From the NCBI GenBank assembly GCA_964392765.1, contig CAYMRF010000032.1:1-16394 (forward strand): a stretch of 16,394 nucleotides of DNA, given 5' to 3'. Shown here in pieces: positions 7,077-13,686 of the stretch. The stretch is from BTUB01 sp964392765 (GTDB lineage Bacteria; Babelota; Babeliae; Babelales; Vermiphilaceae). The translations under genes and the position numbers were made by a program. The notes under the pieces were generated by a model. The model was not told the DNA's origin, searched no databases, and worked only from the letters and a program-made list of their open reading frames with translations. Numbering within the stretch: the first letter of the stretch is position 1; every line of letters begins with the position of its first letter.

Positions 7077-7460
7077 ATGGCATACAAAAAAAAGACAAAA
7101 AAAGTTAAAAGACAAGTAGATTCGGCTGTTTGCCATATCAAATCTACTTTTAACAACACGCTCGTTTCTATCACTACATTAGACGGCGATGTTCTTTTAA
7201 GAAACAGCTCCGGCAGATTGGGCTTTAAAGGTGCTCGTAAAGGTACTCCATTTGCAGCAGGACAAGTTGGTTCAATTCTTGGAAAAGAAATGGCAACTAT
7301 GGGAATCCGCAATGTTGAAGTAAATATGCAAGGACCTGGATCTGGCCGTGATTCAGTAGTGCGTTCATTGCAAGCTTCAGGATTGAATGTATCAGTCTTG
7401 AGAGATGTAACTCCGTTACCTCATAACGGATGTCGTGCTCCTAAAAAACGTCGCGTGTAA
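7077..7460 (+). CDS. rpsK: 30S ribosomal protein uS11 (S11)
   Basis: uS11 is in the platform of the small subunit next to the mRNA exit region. The 127-aa product starts with a basic arm (YKKKTKKVKRQV), then HIKSTFNNTLVSITTLDGDV, the SSGRLGFKGARKGTPFAAG block, VNMQGPGSGRDSVVRSLQAS and the conserved tail RDVTPLPHNGCRAPKKRRV. All are standard for bacterial S11. AGAGG is the ribosome binding site. It follows rpsM by 28 bp and precedes rpsD by 25 bp. Confidence 0.98.
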   Translation: MAYKKKTKKVKRQVDSAVCHIKSTFNNTLVSITTLDGDVLLRNSSGRLGFKGARKGTPFAAGQVGSILGKEMATMGIRNVEVNMQGPGSGRDSVVRSLQASGLNVSVLRDVTPLPHNGCRAPKKRRV

Positions 7461-7485
7461 TTGCTATTAATTTCATAAGGTTATC

Positions 7486-8049
7486 ATGGAAAAAAGACCT
7501 ACTCGTAATATGGATCAAAAAGAAAGAGAAACTTCTGCCAAAAGACCTGCGCGTAAGCAATCTGAATATGGCAAGCAACTTTCTGAAAAACAAAAAGTAA
7601 AAGAAATGTACGGATTGCGTGAAAAGCAATTTAGACGCTTCTTTGGCATTGCGATTAATAGTCGTGAAGGGGTGCCAGGGGAAAATTTATTAAGCTTGCT
7701 AGAACGCCGCTTGGATAATACCTTGTATCGTTTAAAGCTGGCAACCACCAGAACACAAGCGCGCCAAATGGTTACTCATGGTCACGCGATGATCAATGGT
7801 CGCAAAGTGTATTCCCCATCATGCTTAGTGTCAGTGAATGATGAAATTTCACTTGATCCAAAAGTGATGGAAAAGAAAGTATTCTTGGAGCAAGTAGTAG
7901 ATAAGAGACTAAATATTGGCATCAAAGTTCCAGAATGGCTCGAATTGAATAAGAATGATCGTAAAGGCCGCGTATTACGCAAACCAGTACGTTCCGACAT
8001 TCAAGCGCCAATCGAAGAGCACTTGATTGTTGAGTTGTATTCAAAATAA
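7486..8049 (+). CDS. rpsD: 30S ribosomal protein uS4 (S4), shortened N-terminus
   Basis: uS4 is a primary binder of 16S rRNA, starts small-subunit assembly and helps unwind mRNA at the entry site. The core is typical: SEYGKQLSEKQKVKEMYG (26-43), EKQFRRFF, the S4 RNA-binding domain at about 73-135 (LLERRLDNTLYRL, then GHAMINGRKV) and the standard ending EEHLIVELYSK. The N-terminus is unusual. The SEYG motif is at residue 26, whereas it is near residue 49 in E. coli S4. The usual MARY...G start and the zinc-binding or C-minus N-terminal subdomain are replaced by a short basic stretch. An in-frame TAA at 7468-7470 shows the ORF does not extend upstream, and ATAAGG supports the ATG used. The 187-aa length is below the usual 200-208. 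Confidence 0.96.
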   Translation: MEKRPTRNMDQKERETSAKRPARKQSEYGKQLSEKQKVKEMYGLREKQFRRFFGIAINSREGVPGENLLSLLERRLDNTLYRLKLATTRTQARQMVTHGHAMINGRKVYSPSCLVSVNDEISLDPKVMEKKVFLEQVVDKRLNIGIKVPEWLELNKNDRKGRVLRKPVRSDIQAPIEEHLIVELYSK

Positions 8050-8105
8050 TTAGTTTTTGTGTGTGTGATATCGGAATGTACTTATTTAGTGGCCGCGGAG
8101 GTTAG

Positions 8106-9158
8106 ATGGAAAAGAAAGAATATAGACCATTAACTATTCCTAAATTAACCTGGAATAAAAAAGAATTAACTGCTACCTATGGTGAATTAGTTGCTCAACC
8201 ATTAGAACCAGGTTTTGGTATAACGCTTGGTAACGCGTTACGCCGTATCCTTTATGCTGGTGTTGAAGGTTCTGCTGTAACATCAATAGTAGTTAAAGGG
8301 GTTAATAACGAATTTGCTTCTCTACCGGGTGTAGAAGAAGATGCAATGCAATTAATTCTTAACATTAAGAATATTGTTGTGCGTAACAAAGATGGCAGAC
8401 CAGGAACAATGCGCTTGAATGTTAAAGGTCAAGCCGTTGCGAAGGTTGCAGATATCAAAACTGATGATCACCTTGAAGTGATCAATAAAGATCACGTTTT
8501 GGCACATGTGTCTGAACATGGTGAACTTGATATCGAATTCTTTGTTGAGCCAGGTCGTGGGTATAAACCAGCGCAATGGCCAGCAGACAAAGCATTGCAA
8601 GAAGATGGTCGCATCTATATCGATGCAATGTTCTCGCCGATTCGCAAGATTATGTTTGATGTGGAAAAAACTCGTGTTGGTAAAGATATCGACTACGATA
8701 AGTTGACTTTCCGTATTCATACTGATGGCTCTGAAAATCCACTTGATGTATTGCATTATGCCGTTTCAGTATTGAGAACTCAATTAGAACATTTCTTGGC
8801 GAGTGCGGAAATTCCATTTAATCAAATTTCTGCGTCCCCTGAAGAAGAGGTTGCTGGTGAACCAGTTGAGTTGGAGCAGCTTGGCGTTAAAGGCCTTTCT
8901 CCTGACTTACTCTTGAAGCCGATTGAAGAGCTTGAACTTTCTGTGCGCGCTCACAATTGCTTAATCAATGCGGGCATTAAACGTATTCTTGATCTCGTTA
9001 ATCTTAGCGAAGATGAAGCGCTCAAAATTAAAAACTTTGGCCGTAAATCTTTGAGCGAAGTTAAAGAAAGCATGAAGGCGTTTGGTCTTTCATTCGGAAT
9101 GAATATTAAAGAATCACAACTCAAAAAAGTGATTAAAGAACAACAGCCAGAAGAATAA
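8106..9158 (+). CDS. rpoA: DNA-directed RNA polymerase subunit alpha
   Basis: Alpha dimerises to start core-enzyme assembly and its C-terminal domain contacts UP elements and activators. The N-terminal domain (about 1-235) has PLEPGFGITLGNALRRILYA (32-51) and the VTSIVVKGVNNEFASLPGVE segment. A flexible acidic linker (EEEVAGEPVELEQ) precedes the C-terminal domain (about 265-335), which shows ELSVRAHNCLINAGI and KIKNFGRKSLSEVKESM with the helix-hairpin-helix signature. A short charged tail ends in QQPEE. The 350-aa length is slightly above the usual 310-340. GGAGG lies six bases before the ATG. The 56-bp gap after rpsD is the widest in this operon; no convincing promoter was found in it. Confidence 0.98.
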   Translation: MEKKEYRPLTIPKLTWNKKELTATYGELVAQPLEPGFGITLGNALRRILYAGVEGSAVTSIVVKGVNNEFASLPGVEEDAMQLILNIKNIVVRNKDGRPGTMRLNVKGQAVAKVADIKTDDHLEVINKDHVLAHVSEHGELDIEFFVEPGRGYKPAQWPADKALQEDGRIYIDAMFSPIRKIMFDVEKTRVGKDIDYDKLTFRIHTDGSENPLDVLHYAVSVLRTQLEHFLASAEIPFNQISASPEEEVAGEPVELEQLGVKGLSPDLLLKPIEELELSVRAHNCLINAGIKRILDLVNLSEDEALKIKNFGRKSLSEVKESMKAFGLSFGMNIKESQLKKVIKEQQPEE

Positions 9159-9183
9159 CCTATTAATCAAAGGTTTTGCAGTC

Positions 9184-9540
9184 ATGAGACATCAAAACGG
9201 TAGAAAAAAATTAAATCTTAAGCCGGCACATAAGAAATCATTAATGCGTAATCAAGTAATCCATTTGATTACCTATGGTTCTCTTACTTCAACCAAAGTA
9301 ACGGTAAAAGAAGTGCAACGATTTGCTGAAAAGCTCGTAACACTTGCACGCGAAGGTAATAACTTCAATGCTCGTCGTCGCGCAAAAGCAATCTTGCCTT
9401 ATAAAGACGAAGCTTTGGTGAAGTTATTCACAGAAATCGCTCCTAAATATGTTTCACGTCCTGGTGGTTACACTCGTGTGATCCCTATGGGTAAACGTAT
9501 GAGCGATACGGCTGAAGTAGCACGCCTTGAGTGGGTCTAA
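9184..9540 (+). CDS. rplQ: 50S ribosomal protein bL17 (L17)
   Basis: bL17 is near the polypeptide exit tunnel on the solvent side of the large subunit. The 118-aa product begins MRHQNGRKKLNLKPAHKKSL, corresponding to the family MRHRK...RKLNR...HRKA start, and includes the KEVQRFAEKLVTLAREG helix and the C-terminal PGGYTRVIPMGKRMSDTAE. An AAAGG site precedes the ATG. It follows rpoA as in nearly all bacteria. Its last 14 bases are shared with the start of the NifU-domain gene, in a different frame. Confidence 0.98.
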   Translation: MRHQNGRKKLNLKPAHKKSLMRNQVIHLITYGSLTSTKVTVKEVQRFAEKLVTLAREGNNFNARRRAKAILPYKDEALVKLFTEIAPKYVSRPGGYTRVIPMGKRMSDTAEVARLEWV

Positions 9541-9772
9541 GCCCGAACAAGACATCGCGACGATTCAGCGTATTTTAGAAGAGCTCAGGCCGGCTATCAT
9601 GAATCATGAAGGCAATATTGAGTTCATAAAATACGAAGAAAACATCGTATATGTTAAGTTGCATGGAGCGTGCGTTCAGTGCCCAATATCAATGCTTACG
9701 CTTAAGCTTGGAGTTGAGGAGGCTTTAAGGGCCGAATTACCTGAAGTTAAAGAAGTTGTAGCAATCGATTAG
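9527..9772 (+). CDS. NifU C-terminal domain (Nfu-type) iron-sulfur cluster protein
   Basis: This 81-aa protein is a single NifU_C domain. The first helix is IQRILEELRPAIM, followed by IEFIKYEENIVYVKLHGAC and CPISMLTLKLGVEEALRAEL with the PEVKEVVAI ending. C49 and C52 (CVQC) are the conserved cluster-binding pair. Family members carry or transfer Fe-S clusters to target apoproteins; no Nfu-specific N-terminal domain is present. The start is TTG inside rplQ. No ATG lies before the first helix, and the next ATG would delete it. No strong ribosome binding site is seen, so coupling to rplQ is likely. It closes the ribosomal operon, directly before the terminator. The role in this organism is inferred from the domain only. 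Confidence 0.9.
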   Translation: MSGSKPEQDIATIQRILEELRPAIMNHEGNIEFIKYEENIVYVKLHGACVQCPISMLTLKLGVEEALRAELPEVKEVVAID

Positions 9773-9786
9773 TGCTCCAAAAAATT

Positions 9787-9826
9787 AAACCCATCACTTT
9801 TAAATAAGTGGTGGGTTTTTTATTTT
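9787..9826 (+). terminator. Rho-independent terminator ending the ribosomal operon
   Basis: Left arm 9787-9799 (AAACCCATCACTT) pairs with 9806-9818 (AAGTGGTGGGTTT). This gives a 13-bp stem with one G-U wobble and a six-base loop, followed by a T-rich run to about 9826. It lies 15 bp after the NifU stop, the expected place for the end of the transcript. The structure was read by eye; no folding energy was calculated. Confidence 0.93.
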
Positions 9827-9919
9827 CTAAAACTTCTCTTCACATTTATTTCAGATCATCATTCGCAAATTCAAAATCTCTTTTTAGCTCGTCGTTTTCT
9901 TTAATTATTTTAGAAACCG

Positions 9920-9948
9920 TTGAATCGTTTTTTTTTTTTTTCTATCGT
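9920..9948 (+). promoter_or_regulatory. Possible sigma70-type promoter for the beta-helix gene
   Basis: TTGAAT at 9920-9925 (four of six with TTGACA) and TATCGT at 9943-9948 (four of six with TATAAT) are separated by 17 bases, most of them a T homopolymer. The gene starts 48 bases downstream, behind AAGGAG at 9981-9986. A promoter is needed here because a strong terminator precedes it, but the region is so AT-rich that chance matches are expected. The rest of the roughly 160-bp gap shows only AT-rich sequence. Confidence 0.3.
9928..9941. repeat. Homopolymer of 14 T
   Basis: Fourteen consecutive T residues lie in the non-coding region upstream of the secreted beta-helix gene, within the spacer of a possible promoter. 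Homopolymers of this length are prone to strand slippage, which can alter promoter spacing, and also to sequencing or assembly errors. It is not preceded by a GC-rich hairpin, so it is not an intrinsic terminator tail. Confidence 0.9.
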
Positions 9949-9995
9949 CAGACTGTAAAGTTTTCTAACTTTTTTAAAAAAAGGAGTTGTAGATT

Positions 9996-12590
9996 ATGAA
10001 GTCTATAACGAGATTATGCATGCTCATGCTGGTGAGCATGTTTGCGGTAACGGTGTGTGCAGAAGAAGCAGAGACGCGTGGCAAAACAGAGAAATGCATT
10101 TTGCAGAAAGTATGCTCGATCGATGCGCGCTTGCAATGCAATAATGCCATCTCATTTGGAAGTGCCGATATAAATAAGCCGGGTGGCTACGTGATTACCC
10201 AACCGGGTATTTATTGCCTCAAAGAAGATGTGGTATTTAATCCAACCTTGAGTCCAATTGCTCCCGCAACACCAACACCTCCGTATGATTATCTTGCTCC
10301 AACCACCGTGCAGGCAGCGATTACCATTCGATCTTCAAATGTAGTTGTCTTGCTCGGCGATCATAGATTATCGCAAGCAGGTGCAGGCACATCAACTCAA
10401 ATTCCCTATTGCGTCGGTATTGTAATACCGGATGTTATACCAAACGATCCTGATATCAATTCAATTGGTCTTCAATCTATTTATATTAAAGGTGGCGATC
10501 CCGCAATTATCGATGGCTTTAGTATGATGGGCATTCGTGTTTTCGGGCATTGTTATGACATCCGTCTTTCTAATATTACTATTAAAAATTGTGCTGAACT
10601 GGCATCCCAAGCTTTGCGCCCGGTTGTTTATGGCTTTCCGTATTTCCCACATAATGCTCCAACCACCCCAGGATTTGGACCATCATTTAGCGTCGCCGGT
10701 TTAGCTATCGGAGAAACGGGACGAGGTGGAGCGGGACCAGTTTGGTTTGCGGATCTTCCTGATACTGAGTTCAATACTCAGAATCGTAATAATGAAATAA
10801 TTTTAGAAAATGTTTCTTGTTTAAATAATTTCCAGATTGGTTTACGATGCCCGAATGCATTTAATGTGACCATTAACAATTGCCATTTTAATGAGACGTG
10901 GTCTGATGATGTTTTACTAAATCCTTTTGGGGCTACATTTACCGCAAATGGTCAACATCCTTTTATACCGCAGACTGCTAATGTTGATCCCAGTCTTTAT
11001 AATGCGGTTATCAGTAATAGTACATTCAACGATACGACGTACCGTGGTGATTTTACTACGATAGTAGATAGTGCATTTCCAATAGCCGGTTGTACAACAA
11101 CCCATTCAAAGAATGTCGTCTGGAATAACTGTCAGTTTAATGGCACTACCTGTACTTTCGTTAATGTCAGTGCAGATGTAGATGTTCCCGTTTGCGGCTT
11201 TTTATCGAGCGGTATTGAAGATAACACCTTTAATGACTGCCATTTTGATGATTGTACTGCAATTGGATCTATTAATGGTTTTCATATGAGCGGAACTCAA
11301 GCAACTGTTGCCGATGATATAACGTTTAAATCTTCTAGAAATGTGAGATTTATTAATTGTACATCAAATAATCATAAGTCTATCGGAGATCAGAGATTAC
11401 CTGCTCCAGTTTTACCGCCAGCTCCTGATAGCGTACTAGGTTTTGCTATATTCTTTGCAAAAGATGTGGTTTTGGAAGGCTGTGTTTCTCAAGATTTAGT
11501 CACAAGAGGTCCTAATAATCTTCTTGCAACAAATGTATCGGGCTTTTTATTAGGTGCCAATGCTGCTCAATTCCCTCCTTTACCTGATGCCACCGTTCAA
11601 AATATTACCTATAGAAACTGTATCGCTTCTCGGTGTTTTGCGTTAAACGGAGGAGCTGCTGGTGGATGGAATTTGCAAACTGCTTCAGCGGGTATTGGTT
11701 TAGATGCACAAAAAGCGACTGTCTTAGAAAATTGTATTTCTTCATGTAATCAAACCTTTACTCCAACATTAACCACACCGGGAATTGTTCAAGGCCCTGC
11801 ATTTGGATTCCTCGTTCTTGATGCAACCGTGATAACACCTGAACAGTTTAATAGTGTTCCTACGGTATTCCAAGGATGTAAGGCGTTACATAATAAGGGA
11901 CTACCGCAGTCACCTTCAGGAACCATCCGCTATACGTCCGGATTTTATATCTCACGAGACGTTCGCACTTCTTTGGTTGACTGTGATGCGATTGATAATA
12001 TCTATGGATTTTTCCTCAATAACGCGAGTCGATGTACGGTTCGAAATAGTCGTTCTGATAATAATATTTTACCGGGTGTGATTCAGACAGTAGCAGTGGG
12101 CGTCGGAGGAACCGGCTATGCAGTGGGCAATATTTTGAATATTGTAAGTGGAACAAATACAACTGGTAGAGTTACTGTTTCTAGCGTGGCGGCAGGTGTT
12201 ATAACGGGTGTTACACTCTTGAATAGTGGTTCTGGTTATACTGCAGGGACATTCCCAACAACCGGTGGAACAGGAACTGGTGCTACTATTACTATTACTG
12301 TTGCGAATATCGGTGAAGGGTTTACTGATGTTGGTCCTACTGGAACTCCGGCTGCTCCAGGATTAAGTACTTCTTATTTTGAAGCTAACACTGCCTATAT
12401 GAATGGCATCTCACCAACCGCCGGTCCGGGAGTAGGGCCCAACTTAAATTATAATGTATTTTATGCTTCTGGGCCTTTGGCAACGGTGCGTACAACACTT
12501 TCTTCTCAAACGTATACGTTCAATAATGGTCCAACCTTTGCAGGAGTTCCAATTTATACACCGAATTATAATCTTTCAACCGTTAACTAA
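9996..12590 (+). CDS. Secreted right-handed parallel beta-helix protein
   Basis: An 864-aa exported protein. Residues 1-22 form a signal peptide with a hydrophobic core and a V-C-A site before EEAETRGK. An N-terminal cap (INKPGGYVITQPGIYCLKED, about 57-76) resembles the cap found in NosD/pectate-lyase-like beta helices. From about 115 to 690, degenerate 20-40-residue units contain short strands ending in an Asn/Gly/Asp-Cys pair: IKNC, INNC, WNNC, NDC, INC, EGC, RNC, ENC, QGC, VDC. About residues 696-770 form a Gly/Thr-rich module (GTGYAVGN, GSGYTAGT, GTGTGATITIT) of a kind also seen in phage and bacterial surface proteins. No catalytic residues, LPXTG, autotransporter barrel or other anchor is seen. 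AAGGAG lies nine bases before the ATG. Function is unknown; a surface or secreted adhesin or glycan-binding role is possible. Structure class is fairly sure, role is not. Confidence 0.85.
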   Translation: MKSITRLCMLMLVSMFAVTVCAEEAETRGKTEKCILQKVCSIDARLQCNNAISFGSADINKPGGYVITQPGIYCLKEDVVFNPTLSPIAPATPTPPYDYLAPTTVQAAITIRSSNVVVLLGDHRLSQAGAGTSTQIPYCVGIVIPDVIPNDPDINSIGLQSIYIKGGDPAIIDGFSMMGIRVFGHCYDIRLSNITIKNCAELASQALRPVVYGFPYFPHNAPTTPGFGPSFSVAGLAIGETGRGGAGPVWFADLPDTEFNTQNRNNEIILENVSCLNNFQIGLRCPNAFNVTINNCHFNETWSDDVLLNPFGATFTANGQHPFIPQTANVDPSLYNAVISNSTFNDTTYRGDFTTIVDSAFPIAGCTTTHSKNVVWNNCQFNGTTCTFVNVSADVDVPVCGFLSSGIEDNTFNDCHFDDCTAIGSINGFHMSGTQATVADDITFKSSRNVRFINCTSNNHKSIGDQRLPAPVLPPAPDSVLGFAIFFAKDVVLEGCVSQDLVTRGPNNLLATNVSGFLLGANAAQFPPLPDATVQNITYRNCIASRCFALNGGAAGGWNLQTASAGIGLDAQKATVLENCISSCNQTFTPTLTTPGIVQGPAFGFLVLDATVITPEQFNSVPTVFQGCKALHNKGLPQSPSGTIRYTSGFYISRDVRTSLVDCDAIDNIYGFFLNNASRCTVRNSRSDNNILPGVIQTVAVGVGGTGYAVGNILNIVSGTNTTGRVTVSSVAAGVITGVTLLNSGSGYTAGTFPTTGGTGTGATITITVANIGEGFTDVGPTGTPAAPGLSTSYFEANTAYMNGISPTAGPGVGPNLNYNVFYASGPLATVRTTLSSQTYTFNNGPTFAGVPIYTPNYNLSTVN

Positions 12591-12607
12591 TCAGAGATCT
12601 ACAACTC

Positions 12608-12640
12608 GGGGCGCTTGCGTAACTGCGGCGCCCTTCTTTA
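12608..12640 (+). terminator. Likely terminator of the beta-helix gene
   Basis: GGGCGC at 12609-12614 pairs with GCGCCC at 12628-12633, leaving a 13-base loop, and is followed by TTCTTTAT. This is a short GC-rich stem with a modest T-rich tail, 18 bp after the stop. It works in the plus direction only: the minus-strand reading has no T run, so it would not serve the convergent gene at 12645. Confidence 0.5.
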
Positions 12641-12644
12641 TGAG

Positions 12645-13196
12645 CTAATTTTCAGAATGATTATCCGAAAAATGAGGTATTAGATAGTAGCCTTCAGCCA
12701 CGATATGGGATACAGCCGCCGCTTGAACCCCTCGATTTTGTTCTTTATTAAGAAGACTCTTTTTCATGCCCGCAAGATATGCTTCTTTAAAATTACCTCT
12801 TTTTAAATATTCATTTAATATGTTATTTGCTTTAAGAATGCCATGGGCACTAGCAACTCCTGCTACTGGCCCGATTCCTGCGACTACAATGTTTACTAAA
12901 TTATTTTTAAAAGTCGGATAGGTTGCAGATCTTATTAAAGCATTATTCATATCCTCAAATTCAAGCCGATAATTTTCATTAAGAGGTTCTGCACCAGCTA
13001 CTAATGCAATTTTTGCAGTAACTAAGTGAGAACTTTCATGGATCCAGGAGGTTACTAAATGGGTTGCGATAAACGCGGCCACTAATTCAGCTGCTTTACC
13101 CGTTTGCACGATTGTTTTGCGCAATTCAGCAGAGATAGCGTGTTGAGTTGAAACATGTGAAATGAGCGCTATACCAAAAAGTAACTTGAGTTTCAT
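12645..13196 (-). CDS. Small exported or membrane protein with HExxH and site-2-protease-like motifs
   Basis: The 183-aa product starts with a signal-peptide or TM-like segment (about 4-18, possible cleavage ISA|EL near 23). H53, E54 and H57 form HESSH inside a hydrophobic helix ending LVTSWIHESSHLVTAKIA, as in M50/S2P peptidases, where HExxH lies in a membrane helix followed by A.K. A second hydrophobic segment carries AGIGPVAG (106-113), like the M50 Gly-Pro motif. Near the C-terminus, YYLIPHFSDN (170-179) places D178 where M50 enzymes have the NxxPxxxxD zinc ligand. Together these suggest a minimal S2P-like metallopeptidase; individually each match is weak, and activity is unproven. AAAGG is ten bases upstream. 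It follows the 139-aa gene by 50 bp and converges on the beta-helix gene. Confidence 0.6.
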   Translation of the reverse strand: MKLKLLFGIALISHVSTQHAISAELRKTIVQTGKAAELVAAFIATHLVTSWIHESSHLVTAKIALVAGAEPLNENYRLEFEDMNNALIRSATYPTFKNNLVNIVVAGIGPVAGVASAHGILKANNILNEYLKRGNFKEAYLAGMKKSLLNKEQNRGVQAAAVSHIVAEGYYLIPHFSDNHSEN

Positions 13197-13246
13197 TTAC
13201 GAGCAGCCTTTGTGTTAGTTATTTATAATTTTAAATGCATGAGTAA

Positions 13247-13666
13247 TTATTGCTTTAATTCTTCAGGGATAATTTCTTGAGGAATTTTTCCTAAAATATC
13301 ATTATCGGTAACAGAAATTTCGATCCACGAAACGGGACCATTCTGATTTTTTCTGGTAACCAAGTTAAAGGTATACTCATTTCCTTTTTTATTCATAATT
13401 TGAACCAATTTTGCGCCGGCGGAAGTTTTTAGATTGTAAGCTGCCAAAAAGTCTTTTTTCACAAGAGCAAATTCGCCTACAGTAAAGTTATTATCTTTTT
13501 CAAATGATGCTTTTTGTATAAGAGCTTCAATGCCAGGAATAAGTGTTGCAGAAGGCCTTTTAAAGTAGAGAGTAGTTTCTTCTTGTTCATAGATATTTAT
13601 TGGTTCTTGGCAGGCGTAGGCTGATATAGTATTAATTATCATTAATGCCAGAATTTGTTTGAACAT
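13247..13666 (-). CDS. Small exported protein, possible lipoprotein, unknown function
   Basis: I do not recognise this 139-aa protein. Residues 1-18 form a hydrophobic export signal (FKQILALMIINTISAYA), followed by C19. The site SAYA|C fits a relaxed lipobox but lacks the usual Leu at -3, so it may be either a lipoprotein or a secreted protein cut by signal peptidase I. The mature part has no further hydrophobic segment or enzyme motif. It looks mixed alpha/beta, with alternating strand-like stretches (EYTFNLVTRK, VSWIEISVTD) and an acidic, proline-containing C-terminus (KIPQEIIPEELKQ). CTTCCTT on the plus strand at 13673-13679 gives AAGGAAG six bases before the start. It lies 20 bp after the SbcC-like gene on the same strand, so co-transcription is possible. 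Confidence 0.75.
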   Translation of the reverse strand: MFKQILALMIINTISAYACQEPINIYEQEETTLYFKRPSATLIPGIEALIQKASFEKDNNFTVGEFALVKKDFLAAYNLKTSAGAKLVQIMNKKGNEYTFNLVTRKNQNGPVSWIEISVTDNDILGKIPQEIIPEELKQ

Positions 13667-13686
13667 ATTGAACTTCCTTATAATTT

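Noticed and set aside
8050..8105. Possible internal promoter between rpsD and rpoA
   Set aside because: The 56-bp gap has only weak TTGTGT and ACTTAT matches, which are expected by chance at this AT content.
8352..8756. 134-aa open frame antisense to rpoA
   Set aside because: It lies wholly opposite a strongly conserved gene, has no recognisable domain and biased antisense composition; rpoA fully explains the segment.
9928..9941. T14 tract as the tail of a second terminator
   Set aside because: No GC-rich hairpin precedes it; the nearest stem is the operon terminator more than 100 bp upstream.
9808..9999. 63-aa open frame between the terminator and the beta-helix gene
   Set aside because: It starts inside the terminator stem, encodes Phe/Ser-rich translation of T-rich DNA including the T14 tract, and has no ribosome binding site.
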